From Benincasa hispida (Eukaryota > Streptophyta > Magnoliopsida > Cucurbitales > Cucurbitaceae): 64,000 bases of DNA. The stretch lies in contig NC_052356.1 in NCBI RefSeq assembly GCF_009727055.1, positions 776,887 through 840,886 on the forward strand. Reading direction: 5' to 3'. Both the position numbers and the translations under genes were made by a program. Below are positions 31,655-43,848 of this stretch, in pieces (within the stretch, counting starts at the first letter, position 1; each line of letters starts with the position of its first letter). The notes under the pieces were generated by a model. It was not told the DNA's origin, made no database searches, and was given only the letters and a program-made list of their open reading frames with translations.

Positions 31655-32808
31655 TGTTGGGGTTGATGTTATAATCTCGTGGGTCCTGTACTTTGTAAAG
31701 GTAATGACATCAAAATCTCTTGGGTTCTGTAATTCGTAATTATAATGTACAGACAATTTATTTATTTAATAAAATATGAGATGTTTTATTTGACATTTAG
31801 TAGCATTAACCCACAAACTAATAAACTAACATCTAAGGTTAACTTCTACAGCTTAAACATGTATGTAGAGACATATAGGTGGATCATGCTTAAGTGATAA
31901 CCTAAATGGTCTGTAGTAGATGGATAAGGTTGGGTGCCTTATCTTCGTGACACTATGAATACGGCTCATTTTGTAGATGTTACAATTGTTGTAAAGCACT
32001 ACAAATGATCTTATCCTAATCATTCATATGGAGATATGTGAGCGGACGTATTCTACACAAAGGAGTTTGTATAAGACCAAACCACGAAATGACTAGTCTC
32101 ATTTTATAACATCGTTAATAATGAAGACTTACATTTCACCAGCATGACCATAGGTGACATAACCTAAATCCTGAGTGAGTTGTGAACTTCTGCCTATGAA
32201 GGCGGTCCTTTGATTTGTATGGATGAGAGTGGCCAGATCCCCGACTCAATAGAGCCTTACCATTTTGGGGATTTTTGTCTGATTTGAGGAGCTAGGTACA
32301 GTGCAGTATACAACAAACGGAATTTCAGACTTCCTTTACCCCAGATGTCGAGGTGTAGATGATTTCTCTGTGGCACTACACCCTCTCTTGGCCCGAGAGG
32401 AGTTTGGTCATAGTGGGACTATGACTTATTGTTCATTAGAGAGATCAATGATACTTAAAGAGTTAGATGTAACTTCAGGGGCAAAACGATAATTTTGACC
32501 CAGTTGTACTTACGAGCATTTTGGGAAAGGTCATCACACCGTTGACTGGTTATATCCAATGGACACAAAAATATACCTGTAGTGCGAAGAGTGCAGCTAT
32601 CAGCCTTTAGTGGAGTGGCCGGCAGTTAATGGATGTTGAATAATTTAATTAAAGGAGTTTAATTAATTATTGAAGTACCATTGGAGCTTCAATCGATAGA
32701 TCCATAAGGTCCCCCTCTGTAGCTTAATAAGGATTATTGAGAATCAATTTTGGGTTAATTTGAATTGTTCAAATTAATTGAGAAAATTAATTATATGTGA
32801 TGTAATTA
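31655..32808 (+). repeat. Copia copy 2 3' LTR, interrupted by LINE
   Basis: It begins TGTTGGGGTTGATG and matches the truncated 5' LTR from 32,150 onward. After about 1.15 kb it stops at a run of T that is the tail of a minus-strand LINE. The remaining 0.8 kb of the LTR is not found on the far side of the LINE. Confidence 0.8.
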
Positions 32809-33177
32809 TTTTTTTTTAGAATAGGTGATATTAATATACAACAGGGGGGATACCACAGCTCGGGATCAAGGCATCATAGCAACAAAGCACAAGCAAAGAT
32901 GGGACTCTACCAAAACAAAGCCAAAAGAAATGCAAACAACACCATCCACCTAGGAGAAAAACAAAGAAAAGGAAACAAAACCCCACAACCTAGGGCCAAC
33001 AGCAAAACAAAGAACAACGACAAGTACAAAAAGAGGAAAACATTTGTAAACACACTAGATAAGACCAAGAAGATCAACCCGCCAAGAAGCAGCACGAGCA
33101 CGAACAGTAGAGACCATAAGGTGAAACAGAGCAGACGCCGTCCTCGAATTACCCCTATGAAGCTGCCGATTACGCTC

Positions 33178-33830
33178 CTACCAAATGTAGTAGATGGAAG
33201 CACACCAGAAGACACGGAACAGCTTACTACGCACCCTCTTACCCGACCCCACTCGGCACACCCAAGTCAACTCAACATCCCAATCTGCCACCCGATGAGA
33301 CGAACCTAATCGACACAACACACTTGACCACACCTCTCTCCCAAATCCACACTCAAAAAATAGATGATCCCGTGACTCCACACAGAAGACACCCCCTCCC
33401 CTCTGACAACACACCCCAACTCCTCAACCAATCCTGTGTACCCAACCTGTCCCTCATAGCTAACCATGCACAGAAGGAGTGACACGAAATACCACTCCTA
33501 GACCACAAAAGACCTGCCCAAGACACCCTAGGACGATGAGGGTGCAAACTCTCCCATGCACTAGCGATAGAAAACCAACCACTAGCACCGGGCACCCAAA
33601 CCCAATAATCCTCCCCCCTCGCCCTAGGCCCCACTGCCTGAATAAGACCCCAAATCTCAAGCAACTCCCACGACATTGTAAGCCACCTCCAACCTCCCTC
33701 ACCATCCATAAACTCGGACAACCGTGCCTCCATACTACTCTTTGTATCATAGACCACCGTAGACCCATATGAATCCATAATCCCCCCCCCCCCCTAGCAA
33801 CCAAGGATCCCACCAAATAAAACATGACCT
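33178..33830 (-). pseudogene. LINE zf-RVT (C-terminal zinc-binding) region
   Basis: The minus strand shows WVPGASGWFSIASAWESL, then GISCHSFCAWLAMRDRLGTQ, then CLLCGVTGSS and FFECGFGREVW, in two frames. This is the block found after the reverse transcriptase in plant LINEs. A frameshift separates the last two parts. A run of 13 C at 33,782-33,794 lies at the upstream edge and may be a sequencing or assembly weak point. Confidence 0.8.
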
Positions 33831-35463
33831 TTCATCACCCACCATCAAACGAACCAGATGCTTGAATCTATCCCTACAATGTGAGATCGCCCTCAAGCAC
33901 CAAGACCTCCCAACCTCACATCCAACAACCCACAAAAACTGCTCATGCAAAACATAAGCCTCCACCCACGCCACCCATAATAAGCTTGATTTAATTAAAA
34001 GAAGCGAGAGTAGCTTCATAATAGCAGCTTGATTCCATGAAGCCACATGTTTCACACCCAACTCCCCCAACCCTTTGGCAAGCACACCTCATCTCACACC
34101 ACCCGCGCACCACCCCGACTCTCTGCATTGCCCTTCCATAAATAACTATGCAACAGACGATCAACCTCATGAGTTACACACGCAGGCAATACGAAGATGG
34201 TAGACCAAAACACCTGAAAGGACTGAAGCTGCAACCTCCCAACAAAAGAGAGGGACCAAGCCGCCCAGCTTCTAATACGAGCTGTAATTCTTTGTATCAA
34301 AGGTGTAAAATCCACAGCCCTCAACCGACCAGTCAATAAAGGTAACCCTAGATACCAAACAGGCAGTGAACCAAGAGAGAAACCCATAAAAGCAGCAAGC
34401 TCCTCCACCTCACCAGACTGCACACTCGTAACAAACATGGAACTCTTCCCAACATTCACAACTAACCCAGACATCTCTGCAAATTTTGGTAGAACCTGCC
34501 TCACAAACTCCAAAGAACCCCTCTCAGCTACACAAAAAATCATCAAACCATCTGCAAAAACCATATGAGTCAAGCCCACACGCTCACACCGATCATGGAA
34601 CCTAAAACACACAGAAGGCTTATTCAACAATCTGGACAGGACCTCCATCACCATCACAAACAAAAAAAGGAGACAACGGATCCCCCTGCCTCAACCCCTT
34701 CCTATCAGGGAAAAACTCCTCAAGGGAACCATTAATCATCACAAAGAATGTAAGCGAAATAACACAAGCCCTTACCCAACTAACAAACTGAAGGGGCGTA
34801 CCTATACCAAGCAACACACCAAACAGAAAATCCCAATTGACCGAATCATATACCTTCTAAAGATCAACCTTCAACACACAACACGGCTTCCTTCTGCCCA
34901 CCTTATAGCCCCTCACAAGCTCCTGACACAATAAAATGTTATCAAAAATCGACCTACCAAGAACAAACGTAGACTGGTGACCACTAATGAAATAAGGCAA
35001 CCATAACCGAAATCTCTCAGCTAAGACCCTCAAAATATACTTATACACAATATTGCAACAAGAAATAGGACGAAATTCCTCCATACATTCAGCTCCCCGC
35101 CTCTTTGGGATAAGAGTAATACCAGTAGAGTTAACTCCACTTGGCAAATAACAAGACTAAAAAAAAATTCAAAACAGCATCACAGAAATCATCCCCAACC
35201 ACACTCCAAGCAGCTCTGTAAAAATCCACCGAAAACCCATCAAGCCTAGGAGCCTTCCCAGACTTCAACGAGAATAAAGCCTTCTGAATCTCATCTTGAC
35301 TCACTGGCCGACCAAGTGCCTCCACCCCCTCCACCCCCTCCGCGGACCAGCTGAACTGCACAATATCCCCAATCCGGGCAGTAAGATTCCTATACCCTAC
35401 ACGCTGAGACCCCAGACTACCATGAAAGAAATCCACTGCCACCCCCGACACCCTGTCATGCAC
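33831..35463 (-). pseudogene. LINE reverse transcriptase
   Basis: The order on the minus strand is SLKSGKAPRLDGFSVDFYRA (near 35,245), GITLIPKRRGAECMEEFRPI (near 35,100), GHQSTFVLGRSIFDNILLCQ, CVLKVDL followed by an in-frame TAG near 34,857, then KGLRQGDPLSPFF (near 34,700). The active-site box reads FADG: the second catalytic aspartate is replaced by glycine (codon at 34,547-34,549). A thumb region (GLPLLTGRLRAVDFTPLIQR) follows. The enzyme would copy LINE RNA at a nicked target; this copy cannot. Confidence 0.9.
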
Positions 35464-35548
35464 CGTCTAGCGAGTCCCCCCCCTGTCTCTTATACACATC
35501 TAGATGTGTATAAGAGACAGGTCATGCACCGTCTAGCGAGTCCCCCCC
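35455..35548. other. Tn5/Nextera mosaic-end junction 1 with duplicated 28-bp flank (artefact)
   Basis: Bases 35,483-35,520 are the Tn5 mosaic end in both orientations back to back, CTGTCTCTTATACACATCT then AGATGTGTATAAGAGACAG. This is the circularisation junction of Nextera mate-pair libraries. The 28 bases before it (35,455-35,482) are repeated exactly after it (35,521-35,548). It is not plant sequence. It creates the spurious peptide VSYTHLDVYKRQ on both strands. Confidence 0.97.
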
Positions 35549-36242
35549 AGCATCCACAATTGAGAATAAACCATTGCAACTGCGGTGAGAACAAACACAG
35601 CGATGAAAAAATGTTGTGTTCAAATCACCTAACTCCAGCCACCTCACCCTAGCCTTCTACCGGAGCGACGCCTCCTCCAATCTAGCCATTGACCAGAACA
35701 CCTCTCTTATACACATCTAGATGTGTATAAGAGACAGGCCTACTCCTCATCTTCCCTGTAGAAACCAGAAGAGGGCTATGATCAGTAATCCCCCACTGCC
35801 CAACCCTAACCTCTGAATGCGAAAAAGCCACCTTCCACGCCTCATTAGTCAAGCAGCAATCCAACCGGCGCAAGATACCATTCCCCTGAACTTTACTAGT
35901 CTAAGTAAACTAGTTACCTATCACACCTATCTCAACCAGATCTGCCTCCAACAATGCCCATTCAAACTCCTCCATCTCCTTCAAGCTAGGGCAACCACCA
36001 AGGTCCTCCAAACTACTACGAATAGCATTAAAATCACCCATAACAACTCCAGGAAGCTGCCACGAGGCACGTACATCAATCAACTGGGTTCACAAGTTCC
36101 GCCCTATCACTCACATGATTAGAGGTATACACAACACCAATATGTACCCTAGCACTAGATACAATATCCACCAATGTTCCAGAAATGAATTGATCCCCAC
36201 TGAAATCCATAATAAAATCATAGACACTCTTCCGCCATATCA
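35549..36242 (-). pseudogene. LINE endonuclease, C-terminal part
   Basis: The minus strand encodes VYDFIMDFSGDQFISGTLVD (near 36,220) and then RRLDCCLTNEAWKVAFSHSE and GQWGITDHSPLLV (35,873-35,750). The SDH-like catalytic histidine block is present as TDHSP. The region is in several frames and is cut by adapter junction 2. Its N-terminal part lies beyond solo LTR B4. Confidence 0.8.
35703..35737. other. Tn5/Nextera mosaic-end junction 2 (artefact)
   Basis: TCTCTTATACACATCT (35,703-35,718) is followed by the full 19-base mosaic end AGATGTGTATAAGAGACAG (35,719-35,737). The left arm lacks three bases. It interrupts the LINE endonuclease frame. Confidence 0.96.
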
Positions 36243-38379
36243 TGATGGCGGAAAATTGGAAGTCAATTTTACTTGACAACCAAAATCCCGTGGACGCGGT
36301 ATGCGATGCATGTTCCTAAGATATGCGTTGATAGTCATGCATCGATGGTCATGCATTGGAATGATATTATGTTAATCAATGTATACGATGACCATGCATC
36401 CTGCCACAAGTTTTCTTGCACTGGAACCAAGTATAATTCCAACGCAAGTTTCTCGGGTAATCCGAGGTCGAACACAGGGACTTGTAACTATATGTTTGCG
36501 GTGATGTGCATGCGGCGGTATAAATAAAATAATGGAGGGGATGTCGCTAAGTTAATACTACTCCTACTCCTATCTAACAAACAACGTAATGAGAATATGC
36601 ATGAAAGGTAGAGATGCGACAAATCTTGACATGAAATAAATATATGGGAAAATAGATAAAATGCGGAGATGTTTTCATTGCAACCCTTAAGAGTGACCGC
36701 AAGGGCAACCCTAGTCAACGCAAGCCAATGCGATCGTGCTACACTCATGCACAGCAAATCATTTACCAATGCAAATGTGGTGCTCCTAAGTCTAGGACGC
36801 ATGTGTTGAATGCAAAGTGTCCATAGAGCTTATTCCTAAGTCTCTACTCTTGTCCCATGCGATGATGCAAAATGCATAAAGGCAAGGTGTCTGCATACAA
36901 TCATATCCTATCTCTAGGATGCATGCAATGGGTTAATAGCAAAAGTGCTTATTCCTAAGCTCTTATCTCTTGTATTATGCGTTATAATCTGACTCTCCCA
37001 AGCCTAGATTCTGACCTGACCTTCCAAGCCTAGATCCTGTCCTTAGACTACCCTCCCAAGTATCCCTAATGGACGAATGAAGCATACATACTACAAGACA
37101 ATTTGGTTGACGCAAGGTTGTTACTATCCCTAGTGAACAACGCATACATTGCTTAATGCGTCCAACCACTTACTCTTCCGGGCAGTTGATTGTTGTTGAC
37201 TTTACTCATAGACAAGCAATGCGTTAGCCTATAGACAGGCGTTGCAGCAGCTTCACAAAATAAGATTACTCATACACTCGCGCAACGCACACCTCTCGGT
37301 GGATTGCTACATGCTTCATATTCCTAATCCACATGACTAAGTATGCAATACCCAAGCACTCCCACTAAGTGTTGCAATGAAAGTAAAGATGCTAAACAAA
37401 GAAGGTGGAGATGGAGTTGAAGGAAACAGAGAAGTGCATTGAAAACAAGTTGTATTAATTCCTTAATTCCAAAATGTCATACAATACAATATGAGAAAAG
37501 AAAGGAAAAGGAAATGATCGGCTGGAAGAAAAGATTTGCTCCCAACAGATGTGCGTCAAGGCTACCGATGGTGCCATGGATGGGCGAAGGAGCTGACTCT
37601 CTTGAGATCTAGCTTCGGTCGAAGGCTCCAGTCGTCACTCGGAATGGATGAAGGAGGTGAAGAACTCTCAGCGTCTTCCCACGCATTTTTTCTGGATCAC
37701 AAGGATCCGCCCTAGGCGAACCTCAGGCGAAAACCTTGGATTACTTGAATTTCTGCTCATCGGCTTCTATTGATAGACCTTGGGTCGCCGACAGCATTAA
37801 TTGGACTGCTGTAAGTCTGACATTTAGCGCGTTAGTCCTTTTATGAACCTCTGCCACTAACGGCGTGGTAGGTGAAATGTCAACATCATCTTTTGGATTT
37901 TCTTGAGGTAGATGCGTTGATGCGTTCATTTCACCTACCTTGCGTTGATCCCATTAGTTTGCGTTTTCGCGTAGCCGCAATCATTCAATGGCCGCATTCG
38001 CTTAATACCGCAACTTTACATGATGACCGCAATCGCCTGACGAGCGCAGTCCCCATGCGATGGACGCATGCAGCTGATCACCATAACACCCATGCGTTGA
38101 TCTAATGCGTTTGCCTTGCGATGGAGAGTTTCTCCACATGCGGTCGTCTATGCGGTGGTTTGGTTTCCGCATTTGCGTTCATTTCCTGCATTGGCTACAA
38201 AAATAGAATATTGAACACATAATTGACGCAAAGTAACGGGTTAGCTGAGATTCATCATGCTGATCGACGCAAACTCTTTTTCTCGTGAATTCCTAACATG
38301 ATTGTTGCATATTCTACCTAACAACCTTCATAATTCTAAGTAAAAGGACTAAGATGGCATGCATTTCTGCATGTCATCA
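36243..38379 (-). repeat. Solo LTR 'B4' (Tat/Athila-type gypsy)
   Basis: The plus strand begins TGATGGCGGAAAATTGG and ends GCATGTCATCA, 2,137 bp, with a near-perfect target duplication TATCA (36,238-36,242) and CATCA (38,380-38,384). It splits the LINE endonuclease. The TATA position (37,767-37,776) reads CTATCAATAG on the minus strand, a mutated form of CTATAAATAG. Confidence 0.9.
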
Positions 38380-38595
38380 CATCACCCAGATCCTCCCAAC
38401 TCCCCTCACACTATAGCTACTCACACAACTCCAAGCATCACCAAACCTACCCACCACCATACCAAAGTTTTCGTGACGAACCCTCGTCTCAAGCAAATAG
38501 CAGAAAGTAACAGAGGAGGAGGACAGAAAATTCGCCACCACCCTACACTTGACTGGGTCATTCAATCCCCTAACATTCCAGGAACACCAGATCAT
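38380..38595 (-). pseudogene. LINE endonuclease, N-terminal part
   Basis: The minus strand encodes MIWCSWNVRGLNDPVKCRVV, then CYLLETRVRHEN. WNVRGLN and LETRV are the first two conserved boxes of AP-type endonucleases, with the catalytic asparagine and glutamate. The reading continues at 36,242 beyond B4. Confidence 0.85.
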
Positions 38596-38731
38596 GAAAC
38601 TTGCAAGAAATCACACCTACCACCTCCCACTAGGCTTTTGCCCGAACTCCCAAACATCCCATCCAAAATAGACAACGGATCAGGATTAGACTGCACTAAT
38701 GCCAGTGCCAACAAGTCTCCACCCTCATTAC

Positions 38732-39908
38732 TCAATACTTAAAGTGATTACGATCATCAACATGCTTAACAAACCCCGTAATCCCAAGAGAGCCATAAAC
38801 TACTCTACTCCTCAAGGGCGCCGATCCTGGTGACCCACTGCCACCCCTATGTTCTACACCTTCTCTATCACGCCGATGACGGCTAACCCTAGTAAACTCA
38901 TCATCACATCCTACACTCCTATTCCCAACCACTGAGCTAACTCCCCTCCCACCAATACTCAACACTTGACCCTTCCTTATACTCTCAAGGCCACTCTTCT
39001 CCCCCAAACACCCCTCATTAACCACCACAATACTCAAATCCTGACCCTTTGCCACACCTTGTTTCTCACACATAGCCCTAGTATGCCCAAAAGAGCCATA
39101 GCAAGTACACTTACGAGGCTTCCACTCATACACTACTGGAATGATAAACTCCTAACCCCGGATTCTAACAATGACTGAAGGGGGCAATAATGAATCACCA
39201 TCCACCTGAACACAAACTCTCGCATACGATAACCGATGTCGCTCTTTAGTTACAACATCAAAAGAAACAAGCTTACCTACGGCACTAGCCAACACTGCTA
39301 AACCCCTATCTGTCCACGACTCCAAGAGAACACACTCCAGTTTAATCCAGATAGGAACAGAATAAAAAACCAAGGTTTCAAAAATAATACCTGGTAACCA
39401 CTATCGTAACAAGATGAGCTTGACACCGAAGTGTCACTGACCATTCTCCAGCACCCAATCCTGTTACTCTGCCTTTTGAAATTTAAAGATAATCAATCCG
39501 TTCTCCATCAAGGTAATAGTTGGCATTTCTACGTGTCCCTAATTTCTCTGAATAAGGCAACAAATAACAGAATACGGGACTTTTGCATCCACATACTGAC
39601 CCACCAAAGATTTCTCCCATAAACAAACACTCGCATCAAGAACCTCCTTACAAGGCTAAACTATCACTTTATCATTTTCAATCGGGAGGGGGGGCGGTAA
39701 ACTCTAAATTTTCCCTCAAATTGGCCCCAAAAAAGGCCGCCCACGAATTTTCCCCTTTCAAATTGAAACCGGATCCAACAGAACCAAACCACTCCCCATT
39801 GAACCTAACCGGTCCATCATTTAACAACAACCCCCAGCTGAACCTATCACAGCCCGCCTCAGACCACCCTCTTAGCCTAAGAAAGGGCGTGATTGCAGTA
39901 GTTATCAA
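38732..39908 (-). pseudogene. LINE ORF1 (DUF4283-like RNA-binding protein with zinc knuckle)
   Basis: From about 39,908 the minus strand shows FSWGLLLNDGPVRFNGEWFG, then at 39,373-39,152 PIWIKLECVLLESWTDRGLA and RHRLSYARVCVQVD, the usual DUF4283 boxes. The knuckle near 39,110-39,070 reads KCTCYGSFGHTRAMC. The expected second zinc cysteine is tyrosine, a one-base G-to-A change. Frames shift several times. Confidence 0.8.
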
Positions 39909-39951
39909 CCCTGTGGTTGATACTTACTGCCTAATAACTCTTGCGAAATAA

Positions 39952-42553
39952 CTCTGATACCCAAATATGACTTAAGTATAGCGGAATGCCTTCAAGCCCA
40001 TAATTTATTAATTTAGAAACATGACATATTTAGAGTCATTACAACATTAGATTTACAAGTCCCAAAGCCCACGAACCCTAGTCCCTATATGAACCACAGT
40101 AATATGTGTACAATAATAACAGTAACCACCTAACAGATGGGTTACAAATCTCTTTATCCTTTAGTGGCAGAGCAGATGCAGAGCTATCTTCGAGGATTTG
40201 ACTGTTACATGTGGGGGGGGGAAGAAAACATTTGAAAATGGGGTGAGCTTGCACCCAGTGAGTGACTTAAGAAAGATAATTGATTCTCATACAAAATCTC
40301 AATAAAGAGTTTTAACTGAAATATAAGCTCCTACAGTACTTGTACTGTAGTATAAACATTTTCCAAGCATAGAACATATAAAGCTGTTTTAATCATAAAA
40401 CAGTAAAACTATTTCTTAGTTGAGGATAACCCTACTATGGGTAAAAACAATCCTAACACCAACTACAAGTCAAGAGAGAACTCTTTTGCCAATCTCTGAC
40501 TCTACCTACGTGCATGTGGCCATACTAAGTACCGCCATACCTTGGGTACTTCTGCTCAGATACCTTCTCAAACGTCCTTCAGTACCAATAGATACCTTCT
40601 CAAATGTCCTTCAGTATCTAGTTAGGCGGATACCTTCTCAAATGTCCTTTGGTATCGCGTTTTAAGTAAAACTAGTCATAAATGACTTTCTCTTTAAAGC
40701 ATGTAAAGTATAACACATATAAAAACATGGCTTTAAAGGTACTAACGCATGCTGCACATATAAATAGTTTTTTAACAAACTTCTCACTCATGCATGGTTT
40801 AAAACATAATTCATAGCTTGCTTGGAAATCACTTTGCAAACTAGTTGGCATGAGATATTCTTCTTTAAAACATACTTTCTATAACACGTTGTAATCAAAC
40901 ATTTAAGCAAATGTTTTAGTCAAACGTTTTAGCCACTCACCTTGATTGCTTAGGAGCTTTTCACTCTAGTAGCTCCCTTTTAACCTTGGGCTCCCTTTTC
41001 ACCCCTAGAATCAAGATTCAACTACAGCTTATTTTACTCATAGTTCTAAATCTTTTGAATACTTTCTTCTACAAACATATTCTAAAATGTCTCAGGAAGA
41101 TTACCCTAACAATTGAGCTCAGAAATCCTCGTGGTTTGGCCGGAATCACAGAATCTTCAAGACTGGCCCAGACTGATCCGACAGCCTGACCCTTCTGTCT
41201 TCTTCTCAGTTTCCAGCCCGATCCCTTCGAGCTTTTCTCTTCCAGCAGCCCTACCCTGAACACTAGACTCTCATAGCTATCAGGTGGCTTGGAATCACTC
41301 CAAACGCACGAGTAAATTGGGAGAACTCCTCGTCCCAATTGATGCATCCTCTTCAGACCTCACTAATCCAATGCGTCCTCTATGACTAACGGCATGGATT
41401 TTGGCTCCAACGTAAGGTTTGCTCCACAATCTTCACTCTTTTTTACGGTATTTCTGAATTGTGATCTAAAAAATGAAGTTCATGCTCTATTTTATAGGCG
41501 TCCAAACCTTCTCCGAGTTGACAACCACCTAATTGGTTGCATGGCCAAGTTCTCCTTCTCACCTCATCAACGCAATGCTGTGATCATTGCAAGCTAAGTG
41601 TCTTCTTCCCACGTTGCCAACGCATGGCCCCAGATCTGATGCCACTGACCTCAAATTTCTTAAGGCTTAAGGCTTTCCTCCCCAAGAAGACACATGGTTT
41701 TGATGATGTTATCCTGATGATTTCATCCCTTGTATGCGCCCAACTCTTGGTTGCTCAACGCCCAGTCCATAAGCCAACGCATAGCCTCTACTTAACTCAT
41801 AGCAAGCCCAATTCAACTATCATGACAATTCAACTTAAGCTATCGCAAGGAGCTAACCATCACCAAGCATAGGGTGACCATCCATTCTTGACGCACTGGC
41901 TCACTCGCACGACTTGCTTGGCATGGGCGCATGGTGCTGGCCACCAACGCATAGGTGCGCTGCATAGGTTGGCCGCTCGACGCATGGGCTGCACGCGGTG
42001 CCATTGACGCTTGGTCGGGTGCTTAGGTGCATGGGCGTGCTGCTTCGACGCATGGTGTGTGATGTGTGTTGGCCATCGCTCGCTCGCTCGCTGCATGGGC
42101 GCATGGCATGGGCTGCGCGTTTGGCTGCATGGCAGGCACCTCGATGCACGGCATGGCTGCTCGCAGAGTGCTCACCGCATGGGCATGGCCGCTCGACAGT
42201 GCGCTCAACGCATGGCGTATCCACTCGACGTATGCGTCCGGCCGGGGAGCTCGACCATGGCCTGGGCACTGGCCGAAGGCTGCTCGATGCATGGTTTTCT
42301 TTCCATACATGCCTCGCCTGCCCGTGTGCCTTCCAACGCATCATCTCCTTTTTCCTTCTTCAGCCGTATGCCTTCATCAACAACTCTTCCAACGCATCAA
42401 TACCACTCTAACACAAAATTCTATAGCCAAATTTCCAAAATTTTCCCCAAAAGTTAACCTTCCAAATTTCCTCTTTTCTTCTAATTTCCACTCTTTTCTC
42501 TATCATTTCACCCTAATTTCCACATCAACCTACTCATCACACTAATCTCAACA
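39952..42553 (-). repeat. Probable LTR with primer-binding site, minus strand (gypsy-like)
   Basis: At 39,952-39,961 the minus strand reads GGTATCAGAG, the core of a tRNA-iMet primer-binding site, just inside a likely LTR end near 39,968. The other end on the minus strand starts TGTTGAGATTAGTG at 42,553. On the minus strand TATAAAATAG, a TATA-like word, occurs near 41,491-41,500. A GC-rich part with many GCATGG words lies at 41,900-42,300. The internal region is missing; only some 30 bases lie between the primer-binding site and the LINE. No second LTR is in the window, so the ends are tentative. Confidence 0.45.
40559..40655 (+). repeat. Three direct repeats of a 27-bp unit
   Basis: GATACCTTCTCAAANGTCCTT begins at 40,559, 40,591 and 40,629, with each unit followed by C/TAGTA or TGGTA. 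They are imperfect copies separated by 5 and 11 bases. Confidence 0.85.
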
Positions 42554-43802
42554 GGGAACATACTCAAGTAGAGAAATTGGGATTCGAGTAATGGCTCCAA
42601 AAAAATACAAAGAAATAATGGCTCTAAAACTGCACCTCTGTATCAATGCGCATCACAATGCGATCAATAGCTTTCTGGTGAGCTTGACTCTAATCATGTG
42701 TTGAGTCTGTTGAACATCCTCAACTAGCTGGCCTACCACGACTGAGAAGGATTCTTCCCGAGGCTCTTCCTCCTGCTCAAGGTCTCCCTATCCCTCTTTG
42801 GACTCAACCTCTCTTTCGTCTCCCACATATCTATGAAAGGTGGAGAATTGATGCTTGTTTGGATGCAGGACGTTGTTTCTTTGTCATACTTAACCATGTA
42901 GGTACCCCTAAGATACCTACCATGAGCCCCAGTCCGTTAGAGTCGGACGAAGAGTAGCCCCTAATTTTGACACGTTTAGTGCCCTAGTTTAGGTTTATGT
43001 TTTTCTTAGTTTTTAGTTTTTTAGTTTTTTTTCCCTAGTCTTTTATATTTTAGGTTAGTTTAGTCTAGCATAGCTTCTTTTAGGTTAGGTTTTTATATGG
43101 TTTTCAGGACCCTTCGCCCGTTTTTGGTTTTCTTTTGCAGGGTTGGTCCTTCTTTCTCTTTTCTTTTCTTCACTTGGAGATGGTTGGTCGAAGTAACCCG
43201 ATCTCACATTCTTCAATTTCAAGGAAGGTTTTTTGTTTCCCTTTAAATTGTCCTTGATTTTTGCTTGATTTCATGCATTAGGGACAACACATCATTTTAG
43301 GTTGGGGGTGTGGTGTGTGTGTTGCTTGCTTTCTTGCTTTCTTCTTTAAGTTGTGATGCATCTTGAGCTTGTCTGTTTTTTAGCATGCTAGTTTCATAGA
43401 TATTTTTGTATGCTTGCTTGGTTAGGATGGCCTAAGAAGTGCTTACATGTTCCTTTGTTTGCTTTTGTTGAAATGAGCAAGAGATGAGGCTTTTTAAAAA
43501 AATTTCTAGTCTTCCTTGCCTTCCTAATGCCTAGCCAACCTTTGTTTTTACTCTTAGGGCTTGGGATGGGTTTATGCGATCAAAAGTCCGTTGTCACCCC
43601 GAATGACCCCATCAGTTAGAGAGTTATGTGGCTAGGGGGGTGTAATTCAAAACTAGGAGAAATAAGAAATTTATAAGCATGAGTGAATAAAGAAAAGAAA
43701 AGATTGAGAAAGAAGAAAACATTTATAAAAAAAAAAAAAAACAAAAAAAAGAGAAAAAGAGAAAAGAATAAAGTAAAAGAAAATTTGTTATGCATGAATA
43801 GA

Positions 43803-43848
<46 letters not shown>

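Larger units (their letters stand above)
21475..32808 (+). mobile_element. Ty1/copia retrotransposon copy 2, decayed, 5' LTR truncated, 3' LTR cut by a LINE
   Basis: The plus-strand order is: truncated 5' LTR, primer-binding site, leader with a nested solo LTR, gag, protease, integrase, reverse transcriptase, RNase H, polypurine tract, 3' LTR. The 5' LTR lacks about the first 495 bp compared with the 3' LTR, and it abuts the LTR start of copy 1 head to head. The overlapping parts of the two LTRs differ visibly along their length, so the insertion is old or the LTRs are not an original pair. Confidence 0.85.
32809..39925 (-). mobile_element. LINE (L1-type non-LTR retrotransposon), near full length, decayed and interrupted
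   Basis: The plus strand starts with nine T (32,809-32,817), the complement of the poly(A) tail. On the minus strand the order is ORF1 with DUF4283-like and zinc-knuckle parts, AP-type endonuclease, reverse transcriptase and zf-RVT region. It is split by solo LTR B4 and contains two adapter junctions. The 5' (right) end is approximate. I did not find a matching target duplication. Confidence 0.85.

Noticed and set aside
32899..33309. Plus-strand basic open frame of 136 residues
   Set aside because: It lies antisense to the LINE 3' region, and its lysine/threonine-rich translation has no recognised domain.
35296..35652. Apparent fused protein with the peptide VSYTHLDVYKRQ
   Set aside because: The peptide is the translation of the Nextera mosaic ends, and the frame is antisense to the LINE.
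41860..42545. Several overlapping frames of 95-159 residues on both strands
   Set aside because: They arise from a GC-rich stretch of repeated GCATGG words with few stop codons; frames overlap on both strands and show no domain.
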